Below, one piece after another: positions 49,101 through 56,399 of a DNA stretch of 64,000 bases. A program made the position numbers and the translations under genes. The DNA is from Endozoicomonas sp. ISHI1. Lineage in GTDB: Bacteria > Pseudomonadota > Gammaproteobacteria > Pseudomonadales > Endozoicomonadaceae. Each line of letters starts with the position of its first letter. The first letter of the stretch is position 1. The notes beneath the pieces are model-generated. The model saw only the letters and a program-made list of their open reading frames with translations, ran no database searches and had not been told where the DNA came from. Where the stretch lies: positions 62,001 through 126,000 of the forward strand of contig NZ_JAGRPU010000012.1 in NCBI RefSeq assembly GCF_024606225.1, read 5' to 3'.

Positions 49101-49843
49101 GGTATAACTCCGGGACAGACTTCAGGCCGGTAACCTGAGGCCATGACCTTAAGGCAGGTTCGCAAAACATCGTCTTCTCCCTGAACTTCAGAGAGGTATT
49201 TGCCCGCCTGGGCATCGCCGTAGTTATCTTCGTGGATGCCAGAACTGCGGACAATCACCGGCTCTGATGTGGAGAGCTGATGGCGCAGATCCCTGATTTG
49301 TCCGGCCACTTCGGAATTTTTAACCTGTTCGTAATAGTCATCACTGGCAACAAATTGTGCCAGATCCGCCAGCCAGCTATCCCTTTTGGCTTGCTCTGAA
49401 GGCGGCAAGTCATTGAGGTATTTCCGAATGTTCGCCAAGCTGATCTCTGCCCCCGGTTCAAGGACGATCCAGGGAAAACAGCGGTCTGAAAGACAGGTAT
49501 CCAGAGGGTGTTGTTCAAGCACATTCATGACCTGAGCAGTAACACATTCGAAGGGGGGAACAGGAAGATCGGCTTTCTTCATGCGCTGTAAAAACATGCC
49601 CTTGCCGCCAAGTTGCTCCCGGTTGGCGGGACAACAATCTGCAGCCTGTACCAAAACGGGCGAACGGCAGGTGCGATCCCCTATCGGCGTTGGGTCGGGA
49701 ACGCCACTGGGATCAGGCTCAATGAAATACCTTTTGGGTGAACTATTAGCCCCTTCGAATGGACTGCCACCCCCAGCCTTCTCATTGGAATCAGTTGTCA
49801 GGCTTTGGGGATTTGATATGTCAAAAGTAGTATCAGCTAACAT
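46160..49843 (-). CDS. Array paralogue E: ATP-grasp/phosphohistidine protein with full DUF4116 tail
   Basis: 1227 aa, the best example of the complete long form. Leader (SPKRYFIEPD, GDRTC), ATP-grasp with a single change in the conserved loop (SSGIHEDNYGDAQAGK, His for Asn), swivelling domain with EAGFNDHVAI, helical module (TLRLKFSD, MWFLVQLLRALELDK), then about five DUF4116 repeats from residue 1060 (NDKDFVLPFIAARPINLKYA, DDEEVALTAITQCG) ending RQYVRKSANKV. Mosaic: the first 110 residues follow D, while CPGVIPPPMALIMQQCIDC onward follows A. DUF4116 repeats are short helical repeats of unknown role, found in bacteria and some protists, and likely bind proteins. Confidence 0.87.
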   Translation of the reverse strand: MLADTTFDISNPQSLTTDSNEKAGGGSPFEGANSSPKRYFIEPDPSGVPDPTPIGDRTCRSPVLVQAADCCPANREQLGGKGMFLQRMKKADLPVPPFECVTAQVMNVLEQHPLDTCLSDRCFPWIVLEPGAEISLANIRKYLNDLPPSEQAKRDSWLADLAQFVASDDYYEQVKNSEVAGQIRDLRHQLSTSEPVIVRSSGIHEDNYGDAQAGKYLSEVQGEDDVLRTCLKVMASGYRPEVCPGVIPPPMALIMQQCIDCQYGGVVMSFQSFQDDTIRVEYTPGQPRGAVAGQSGNMPHRIDIFRKKGADSSQYFPGTVSSCFILRKNKDNNGYSETRIDDADAQSDDGGQKLSDNTVSELRKVVPKLEDLLLCPVDVEFAIDHQGCLFVLQVRPITRLSGGMDFAMSMPEDSLAIGEAISEGYCTGLVWPAKKQKAGSIPQGAIVVAHHAEEWMLEPEFLERAGGFVLAEAGFNDHVAILMKQEGKTLMLAGKKYEAVAAQDGQQVTLACARFNGKPGAFIVVGDLTEKLASHTSLSPAFSDVPLVKAVPSRDDLSLPEETFCLVASGFQWLNDQNARLLALFTPGGGLDCLTSPIKLSMSPQRSELLAEIRDSVNRLVHGAEALLDGYGAYLRLADNNSVPQIQPMLDELPPLINRFGTLKQTIRSGLECIIQPLQVGKEGRVSFRGWLAACRELQSSLQALKPGEAEQVRSVHELIFALHQRFVNALAPLTLASGQGSISSEKHITYVDCTALSNPIEKAPLLRPSCKVSIAELGCSGTVVIMDDVLIVNLKLGSHVCLIELLECAEGGKERTLRLKFSDQFYISDGIDRKGKLKRMWFLVQLLRALELDKNSDSMKVSFNAVAGEILVECPRMSTTETMQEAFAKLITALSAMYNLDSYMDRIAVFEGDQWNFSLLTQRLNGDIATEAYRFAFQHCLFSMYYKKNIDSTPDCFKLLPNHKQFVNCAQRLAECRGKSVGSFREILMSNEIAEETRRDLLHHLLFLDAKNATPLVEDVYLDLRGQCYVVKPSSYSYRLSFDVPPEQSLSENKEKIKKSLLKHGLEYGSQRVLNDKDFVLPFIAARPINLKYASEELKDDEEVALTAITQCGVFLMYAGPKIKDNEEIVKFAIAHYPRALEYASERLRSDKNIIQMVIDDDIDNLNCASEIVLNDREYMLELIKQNPRAFEHVAPGLKHDETFIEAARQRNSEVRQYVRKSANKV

Positions 49844-49912
49844 CAGGATATCTCTCCCATGTCATTACTCATCCATAACTTAATCGCTATGGCATAAACC
49901 GATTACCTGACT

Positions 49913-49956
49913 TTTGACAATGATGTTTTTATAAAGTTCACTCGCCAGCCTGAAGC
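49913..49956 (-). promoter_or_regulatory. Conserved array leader upstream of gene E
   Basis: TTTTGACAATGATGTTTTTA followed by TAAAGTTCACTCGCCAGCCTGAAG, 70 bases from the start codon of E. A clean copy of the leader. Confidence 0.5.
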
Positions 49957-50040
49957 ACGCATAACGAAAAACAACAATAAGCTGACAACACGGCTTGTGC
50001 CGGTCAACAATATCAGAGTTAATCGATCCTTATTTGCCAA

Positions 50041-53000
50041 TTATCGAATGCGTTTCAAGTAAGAGTAATCTTTTCGAACGCGTTTGCTGGCATATTTTAG
50101 CCCGTGCTCCAGCAAGGCTTTCTCGACTTTTTCTTTATGATCCCAAAGCGGCTCATCGGGTGGAATAGCAAAATTCAGCGCGTAATCGTGTGATGGGTTG
50201 ATAACAAAATATTTATCTCTCAAATGGGGATATACATCCTCATACAATCGAGTGGCTCTTTTGGGATCTAACAATAAAAGGTGCGGTAAGACTTCCTTGC
50301 GGGTTTCATCACTGATCTCATCACTCATAAAAATTTCCCTAAAACTCTCCTTCGATTTCCTCTCGAAGAATATTAAACACTGACACACTCCTAACTGATG
50401 AGCATGCTGAATAAACTCTCGCTGGTTGCTTAATAACCGGCAGAAAGCAGGGATAATCCCAATACTGTTAACATAAAACATTGAGAAAAGGGCATGTTTA
50501 AAGACGAATCTATCGGCTTCTGTCGTAACATCGCTATTAAGGTGCTGTGCAAGCACATTAAAGTCCCACTTAACTCTTTCAAAAATGGCTCTTTCCTCAA
50601 AGATTGTATCCAGGCCACACATGCCACCTAATACAATGATCAGTTTTTCAAAAGCATCCTGCATGACTTGACGTGATTTCATTCGGGAGCATTCGACAAT
50701 CATTTCACCCGCTACGGCATTGCAACTCATATTCACGGTGCCAGCATTTTCATTCAGTCCGATCGCTTTTAGTAACTGTGCCAGAAACCACATACGCTTT
50801 AACTTGCCGGACTTATAACTGCTATCAGAAGCAAATTCGTCAGTAAATTTCAACCGCAGGGTTCGCCCTTTACCCCCTTCTGCTTGTTCCAAAAGCTCGA
50901 TAAGGCTCACATGAATTCCTAACTTCATATTAACAATCAAGGCTTCATCCATACTGATGACAATCCCGTCAAGAATAACTATTGCATCGAGGGTTGCTTT
51001 GCAGGCTGGACTCAATAGTGGTGCCGTTTCACTAAGAGTTCTGCAATCAACATAGGTGATGTACTTTCCTGAAGAGATGTTGCCCCGACCAGAAGCCAGT
51101 GCGATCGGTGCCAGTGCGTTTACAAAGCGCCGATGCAGGGCAAAAATCAGCTCATGGACACTCCGGACCTGCTTGGCACCCTTAGGGTTGAGTGCCTGAA
51201 GACAGATTTGCAGCTGATGGCAGGCGGCCATCCACTCGCTAAATGATACCTGCCCTTCTTTACTGGCTTGCAGAGGATAGGTGATACGCTCTAACTCTGA
51301 TTCGATAGTCTGCTTCAGTGCCTCAAACCGGTTTCTCAATTCCGGTAACTCATCGAGCAATGGCTGGATCTGGGGTGCACTTTTGTTATCAGCCAGCCGC
51401 AAGTATGCCCCGTATCCATCCAACAGTGATTCAGCCCCATCAACCAGTCGATTTACGCTGCCCCTGGCCTGTGACAATAGCTCTGACCGTTGTGGCGACA
51501 TGCTCAATTTTACCGGGTTTGCCAGACAATCCAGTCCACCGCCGGGGGCAAAAAATGCCAACAAACGAGCATTTTGATCCGTGAGCCATTGAAAACCGCT
51601 GGCGACCAGTCGGAATGTGCCCTCTGGGGGAGATAAATCATCACGTGATGGGATGACCTTTGTTGACGGTAGATCAGAAAATGCAGTGGACAGACTTCTG
51701 TGACTGGCCAGTTTTCCGGCAAGGTCACCGGCAACGATAAAAGCTCCGGGCTCATCGTTAAAACGGGCGCAGGCCAGCGTTGCCTGTTGGCCAGCCTCCT
51801 GAGAGGCCAATGCCGAATAATGGTCACCGGCCCGCATCAAGGTTATTTGTTCCTGTCTCAGCAGGATTGCCACATGATCATTGAATCCTGCTTCGGCCAA
51901 AACAAAACCCCCTGCCCGTTTCAGAAATTTGGACTCAAGCATCCAGTCCTCAGCGTGGTCAGCCAAAACAATAGCTCCCTCCGGCATTGAATCTACCTCT
52001 CGTCGATTGGCCAGCCAGAGGGGGCCGGTGCAATAGCCTTCGCTGATGTTCTCGCCAATGGCCAGAGTCTCTTTAGGTATGGGCATGGCAAAAGCCATGT
52101 CACCAGAGAGTCGGGTAATGGGGCGCACCTGCAACAGGAACAGGCGACCCTGACGATCGATGGCAAACTCCACATCCACGGGGCAGAGCAACAGGTTTTC
52201 CAGCTCTGTCACCACCTTTCTGAGGGTAGCAACCATTTTATCACTGAGTTTCTGTCCACCGTCGTTTGATTGGGCATTGGCATCATCAATTCTTATTTCC
52301 AAATAGCCGTTATTGCTCTTGTGCAGGGTAAAGTGACTTGAGATCGTCCCGGCGAAATATTGAGAGCGGTCAGCTTCTTCTTTGCGATCCTCGCGAAAAA
52401 TATCGATGCGGTGAGGCGTGTTACCGGACTGCCCGGCTACTACGCCTTTGGGTTGACCGCGTGTGTACTCAACACTGACGGTATTATCCTGAAAAGATTT
52501 AAAGCTCATGGCGACACCGCCAAATAGACAGTCAATGCATTGCTGGATAATCAACGCCATAGGCTGCGGTATGCCTTCGCAACAGACTTCAGGCCGGTAA
52601 GCTGAAGCCATAACCTTGAGGCAGGTAAATAAAATATCGTCTTCTTCCTGAACGACAGAGAGGTATTTGCCCGCCTGAGCATCGCCATAGTTATCTTCAT
52701 TGATACCAGAACTGCGGACAATCACCGGTTGTAATGTGGAGAGTTCGTCCAGCTTACGACGCAGATGCCTGATTTGTCGGGCCGCTTCTGAATCTTTAAC
52801 CTGTGCGTAGTAGTCATCACTGGCAACAAACTGCGCCAGACCCGCCAGCCAGTTATCCCTTTTGGTTTGCTCTGAAGATGGCATAGCATTGAGACGCTCC
52901 CTGATGATCGCCAGACTGATCTCTGCCTCCGGTTCATTGCCGATCCCAGGGAAATAGTGTTCAAGACCCCGGATATCCAGAGGGTGTTGTTCAAGGGCAT

Positions 53001-53304
53001 TCACAACGTTAGCAGTAACGCACTCGAAGGGTGGAACACGAAAACCGGCTTCCTTCATGCGCTGCAAAAACATCCCCTTGCCGCCAAGTTGTTCCCGACT
53101 GGCAGGAGAACAGTCAGCAGCCTCATTTGAAACAGGTGAACGGCAGGCACGCTTGGTTAGTGGCGTTGGGTCGGGAACGCCACCGGGATTAAGATCACTG
53201 AAATACCTTTTAGTAGGTGAACGACTAGCCTCAGTAACCTGATTGGGATCAGTTGTCAGTCTTTGAAAATTTGCTCTGACATCATCAAAAGTAGATTGTA
53301 ACAT
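50041..53304 (-). CDS. Array paralogue F: short form without DUF4116 repeat array
   Basis: 1087 aa. Leader with SPTKRYFSDLN and TKRAC, ATP-grasp (GGKGMFLQRMKEAGFRVPP ... LQVRPITRL), swivelling domain with EAGFNDHVAILL, helical module (TLRLKFTDEF, MWFLAQLLKAIGLNE) and an end HGLKYASKRVRKDYSYLKRI, shared with paralogue H. The 3' flank after the stop (GCAAATAAGGATCGATT) aligns with the flank of long copies, so the repeats were lost by an internal deletion and not by an early stop codon. Start at ATG 53304 (TTG immediately before); the usual GAGGG site is degraded here (GTGGTATCTTG). Confidence 0.84.
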   Translation of the reverse strand: MLQSTFDDVRANFQRLTTDPNQVTEASRSPTKRYFSDLNPGGVPDPTPLTKRACRSPVSNEAADCSPASREQLGGKGMFLQRMKEAGFRVPPFECVTANVVNALEQHPLDIRGLEHYFPGIGNEPEAEISLAIIRERLNAMPSSEQTKRDNWLAGLAQFVASDDYYAQVKDSEAARQIRHLRRKLDELSTLQPVIVRSSGINEDNYGDAQAGKYLSVVQEEDDILFTCLKVMASAYRPEVCCEGIPQPMALIIQQCIDCLFGGVAMSFKSFQDNTVSVEYTRGQPKGVVAGQSGNTPHRIDIFREDRKEEADRSQYFAGTISSHFTLHKSNNGYLEIRIDDANAQSNDGGQKLSDKMVATLRKVVTELENLLLCPVDVEFAIDRQGRLFLLQVRPITRLSGDMAFAMPIPKETLAIGENISEGYCTGPLWLANRREVDSMPEGAIVLADHAEDWMLESKFLKRAGGFVLAEAGFNDHVAILLRQEQITLMRAGDHYSALASQEAGQQATLACARFNDEPGAFIVAGDLAGKLASHRSLSTAFSDLPSTKVIPSRDDLSPPEGTFRLVASGFQWLTDQNARLLAFFAPGGGLDCLANPVKLSMSPQRSELLSQARGSVNRLVDGAESLLDGYGAYLRLADNKSAPQIQPLLDELPELRNRFEALKQTIESELERITYPLQASKEGQVSFSEWMAACHQLQICLQALNPKGAKQVRSVHELIFALHRRFVNALAPIALASGRGNISSGKYITYVDCRTLSETAPLLSPACKATLDAIVILDGIVISMDEALIVNMKLGIHVSLIELLEQAEGGKGRTLRLKFTDEFASDSSYKSGKLKRMWFLAQLLKAIGLNENAGTVNMSCNAVAGEMIVECSRMKSRQVMQDAFEKLIIVLGGMCGLDTIFEERAIFERVKWDFNVLAQHLNSDVTTEADRFVFKHALFSMFYVNSIGIIPAFCRLLSNQREFIQHAHQLGVCQCLIFFERKSKESFREIFMSDEISDETRKEVLPHLLLLDPKRATRLYEDVYPHLRDKYFVINPSHDYALNFAIPPDEPLWDHKEKVEKALLEHGLKYASKRVRKDYSYLKRIR

Positions 53305-53371
53305 CAAGATACCACATTCATGATATTATTCATCCATGATTTAATCGCTATCGCATGACGAATAAAACGTT

Positions 53372-53413
53372 TTGACAATGATATTTTTATAAAGTTCACT
53401 CGCCAGCCTGAAG
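53372..53413 (-). promoter_or_regulatory. Conserved array leader upstream of gene F
   Basis: TTGACAATGATATTTTTATA followed by AAGTTCACTCGCCAGCCTGAAG. The palindromic element copy 2 begins 22 bases further upstream. Confidence 0.5.
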
Positions 53414-53434
53414 CACGCAGTAGAAAAAACAACA

Positions 53435-53601
53435 CTAGCAGCCTGTCGAACTTAAGGCTGTCCTACTGCGGTTGCAATAAATTGGTCTAAAAATTCCTGC
53501 TTCTTCGTCAAATAGCTCGCTATTCTCCTCAGAAGCAGAAATTTTTATCCTCAATTTCTTGCAATCCTCGCTACGGACGCTTAAGTCCGACAGGCTGCTA
53601 G
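53435..53601. repeat. 167-bp palindromic element, copy 2 (inverted)
   Basis: CTAGCAGCCTGTCGAACTTA to TAAGTCCGACAGGCTGCTAG. The interior is the reverse complement of copy 1 at 33452-33618 with few differences, so the two copies lie in opposite orientation 20 kb apart. Both stand in the conserved spacer of the array but at different points. CTAG at both ends may be a 4-bp target duplication or part of the inverted ends. Confidence 0.9.
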
Positions 53602-53661
53602 GCTGGCATCAGGGTTTGCACTGGTCAGCGTTGTCTGAATCGATCAGACCTTATTCGCAGA

Positions 53662-55444
53662 TTATCTGAGGTATTGACGAAGTTCGGGGTTTCTTTGTTT
53701 TGCTGCCTCGATAAAAGCCGCATCATCTTTAAGCTCTGAAGCAGCATATTTGAAAACTTGAGGATTTATTTCAATTAAGTCGAGCATACACTGGCGATCC
53801 TTCAATACCTTTTGACTGGCTCGTCTGACTGATGCCATGACGACATCGCTATCATCCCTCAGTTCTTCACTCACATATTTCAGTTGATCTGGATGTTTTT
53901 CTAACGCGGGTAATACTAAGTCTTTATCATTCAGAACCCGTTGACTGGCATATTTTAACCCATGCTTTAGCAGGGCATTCCTGACCTTTTCTTTATGATC
54001 CCCAAGCAACTGACCCGGTGGCGCATAAAACTGCAGATATTCACTGCAGGAGGGTTTGACAACAAAGAATTGACCTTTCAAATGGGAATATAAAAGCTCA
54101 ACCAATTGCATAGCGCCTGAAGGATATCTGAATAAAAGATGTTGTAAGAGTTGCCTGCGGATGTCCGCACCGATCTCATTACTCTTAAACTAGCCTCGCT
54201 GATGGCCCCGCCACTAGCCAGATTCTCTTCGGGTATAGGCAAGGCAAAATCCATACCGCCGGAGAGCCGGGTAACAGGGCGCACCTGCAACAGGAACAGG
54301 CGACCCTGATGGTCGATGGCAAACTCCACATCCACTGGACAGAGCAGCAGGTCTTCCAGCTTTGTCACTACCTTCCTGAGTTCTGAAACCATGTCATCAC
54401 TGAGTGTTTGTCTACCGTCGTTTGATTGAACATCGGCCTCATAAATTTCTTGTTCCGAGTAGCCGCTGTCGTCTTTGTGCAGGATGAAGTGACTTGAGAC
54501 CTTTCCGGGAACGTATTGATAATGGTCAGTTCCTTCTTTATGATCCTCGCGAAAAATATCGATGCGGTGGGGCGTGTTGCCAAACTGCCCTGCCACTACG
54601 CCTTTGGGTTGACCGGGCGTGTACTCAACCCTGACGGTATCATCCTGAAAAGATTGAAAGCTCATGGCGACCCCGCCATATCGGCAATCAACACAGTATT
54701 GAATAATCAGCGCCATGGGTTGCGGCATCCCTTCGGGACAGACTTCAGGCCGGTAAGCTGAGGCCATGACCTTAAGGCAGGTACGCAAAACATCGTCTTC
54801 TCCCTGAACCACAGAGAGGTATTTGCCCGCCTGGGCATCGCCGTAGTTGTCTTCGTTGATGCCAGAACTGCGAACAATCACCGGCTGTGATGTGGCGAGC
54901 TGATGGCGCAGTCCCCTGATTTGTCGGGCCGCTTCAGAATTTTCAACCTGTTCGTAATAGTCATCACTGGCAACAAATTGTGCCAGACCCACCAGCCAGC
55001 TATCCCTTTTGGTTTGCTCTGAAGGCGGCAAGCCATTGAGGTGCTTACGGATGCTCGCCAGGCTGGTCTCTGCCCCGGTTCAAGGACGATCCCGGGGAGA
55101 TAGAGGTCTAAAAACCGGGTATCCAGAGGGTGTTGTTCAAGCGCATTCATGACTTGAGCAGTAACACATTCGAAGGGTGGAACAGGCAGACCGGCTCTCT
55201 TCATGCGCTGCAAAAACATCCCCTTGCCGCCAAGTTGTTCCCGGTTGTCGGCAGAACACTCTGTAGGCTGATCCGAGAAAGTTGAACTGCAGGTGCGCTT
55301 GTCTATCGACGTAGGGTCGGAAACACCACTGGGATCAAGATCACAAAAATACCTTTTGAGTGAACTATAAGCCTCAGCATCCTGTTTGCGATCACTGTTC
55401 GGGCTTTGAAGATCTAATGTGCCAAAACTGGCAGGTAACGTCAT
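53662..55444 (-). pseudogene. Array paralogue G: frameshifted and internally deleted copy
   Basis: A broken member of the family. The 5' part (from ATG 55444) is nearly identical to paralogue H (MTLPASFGTLDLQ; SLKRYFCDLDPS). A run of four C at 55073-55076 replaces five C in H (63134-63138), a one-base deletion that shifts the frame in the ATP-grasp domain. The in-frame sequence resumes at VASDDYYEQV. At about 54190 the start of the swivelling domain (GGAISEA) is joined out of frame to the end of the helical module (SNEIGADIRRQLLQH), removing about 1.7 kb including the catalytic His. The remaining 3' part (53662-54111) still codes DUF4116 repeats. Three open fragments of 188, 317 and 149 codons remain. 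Confidence 0.9.
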
Positions 55445-55640
55445 GATAACCTCTCATGTTAATATTCACCCATGATTTAATCACCAGCGCATAAAACGAC
55501 TGCCCATACTGCCCAATCTGCCCCAACCCCTGTCGCACCGCCCCGGTCACCTGCCGCATCCAGGTTTTCAGCGTCAGTTGATCCTCGTCACTGGCCGGTG
55601 GGTCAATCAAGCCAGGCGGTTTGTTGTTAAAGTCATCCAT
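55392..55640 (-). CDS. Small hypothetical ORF of the inserted cassette, probably a truncated gene
   Basis: 82 codons starting MDDFNNKPPGLIDPPASDED. The first roughly 45 residues lie in the inserted cassette. From about base 55503 the frame runs into the paralogue G leader and then over the start of G in another frame, so the C-terminus is accidental. It looks like the 5' end of a gene cut by the cassette border. A copy with a 9-base in-frame difference lies at 63454-63693. No family recognised; translation is uncertain. Confidence 0.35.
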   Translation of the reverse strand: MDDFNNKPPGLIDPPASDEDQLTLKTWMRQVTGAVRQGLGQIGQYGQSFYALVIKSWVNINMRGYHDVTCQFWHIRSSKPEQ

Positions 55641-55672
55641 GGTCTATGCTTCAACCTCTTCCATCGGTCAAC

Positions 55673-55677
55673 AGGAG
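55673..55677 (+). promoter_or_regulatory. Ribosome-binding site deciding the coiled-coil gene start
   Basis: AGGAG stands six bases before GTG 55684. In the second copy of this gene the in-frame codon CAA before it is TAA, so the upstream ATG cannot be used there, which supports GTG as the true start in both. Confidence 0.65.
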
Positions 55678-55683
55678 CTGAGT

Positions 55684-56295
55684 GTGTCGGACACGCTGTT
55701 CAACGAACTGAAAAACATCGGCATCAGTGAGGAGCTGGCGGCAAAAGTCAGTGCTTCCCTCGACCCGGACTACAACGCCAGCAAGAAAGACGTGCTCATC
55801 ATGCAGGAGGCCATCTTGCAGCACCAAGCATATTTCAGTCAAAAAATGGCTGACATGAATGCCAAGTTTGATGCCGAATTCAAACAACAGAAAGCCGAAT
55901 CAGACGCCGAATTCAAACAACAGAAAGCCGAATCAGACGCCCAATTCAAACAACAGAAAGCCGAATCAGACGCCCAGTTCAAACAACAGAAAACCGAGTC
56001 AGACGCCCACTTCAAAGAACTTAAAGCCGAGTCAGACGCTCACTTCAAAGAACTTAAAGCCGAATCAGACGCCCACTTCAAAAAACTGAAAGCCGAATCA
56101 GACGCCCGCTACTACGAAGTGAAAGCCGAGTCAGACGCCCGCTACTACGAACTGAAAGTGGACAGCACCAAGGCATATGCCGAACTAAAAACCGAAATCC
56201 ACACCACCATCAACCGGCAATACCTTGTCACCTTTGGCAGCGCCCTGCTGACCATTGCTTCCGTACTGGCGGTAAACTGGTACTTTCATGTTTAA
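55684..56295 (+). CDS. Coiled-coil protein with 11-residue repeats and a C-terminal membrane anchor
   Basis: 203 aa from GTG 55684 (ATG 55639 would add 15 residues). A globular start, SDTLFNELKNIGISEELAAK, is followed by a long charged helix made of nine 11-residue units (AEFKQQKAESD to ARYYELKVDS), a hendecad pattern typical of straight coiled coils. It ends with one hydrophobic segment (YLVTFGSALLTIASVLAVNW) and a short tail, so it is probably tail-anchored in the membrane with the helix in the cytoplasm. It somewhat resembles DUF1640/CCDC90-type proteins, but this is only a similarity of style. It is the only plus-strand gene within the array, in an inserted cassette; a second copy lies at 63737. 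Confidence 0.8.
   Translation: MSDTLFNELKNIGISEELAAKVSASLDPDYNASKKDVLIMQEAILQHQAYFSQKMADMNAKFDAEFKQQKAESDAEFKQQKAESDAQFKQQKAESDAQFKQQKTESDAHFKELKAESDAHFKELKAESDAHFKKLKAESDARYYEVKAESDARYYELKVDSTKAYAELKTEIHTTINRQYLVTFGSALLTIASVLAVNWYFHV
55873..56169 (+). repeat. Nine tandem 33-bp units coding the hendecad repeat
   Basis: Units of 33 bases such as GCCGAATTCAAACAACAGAA plus 13 more. The first four are almost identical (FKQQ type), three are FKEL/FKKL type and the last two RYYE type. Near-identity among the first units suggests recent expansion by slippage. Confidence 0.9.
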
Positions 56296-56351
56296 ACCAG
56301 CTCACTCACACCCAGCTCACTCACACATAGCCTGCTTGGTTTGCTTTCGAG

Positions 56352-56389
56352 CATGATGTTTTTATTAAGGGCCAACCTTCTTGCCTGAA
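56352..56389 (-). promoter_or_regulatory. Orphan array leader behind the coiled-coil gene
   Basis: CATGATGTTTTTATTAAGGG followed by CCAACCTTCTTGCCTGAA matches the leader seen upstream of the array genes, but here it faces the 3' end of the coiled-coil gene. It is most simply the original leader of paralogue G, cut off from it by the roughly 0.85-kb cassette. Confidence 0.5.
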
Positions 56390-56399
56390 TCAATCGGTT

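Larger units (their letters stand above)
54415..55895. repeat. Segmental duplication, copy 1
   Basis: Near-identical by eye to 62476-63948. It covers the 5' half of paralogue G, its leader, the small divergent ORF and the start of the coiled-coil gene. The offset is a constant 8061-8062 bases within the paralogue and 8053 in the cassette (a 9-base indel at 55505-55520), so the repeat unit is about 8.05 kb. Confidence 0.85.

Noticed and set aside
55873-56169. Regular 33-bp repeats resembling a CRISPR array
   Set aside because: Units are contiguous with no spacers, keep one open frame and code a hendecad coiled coil.
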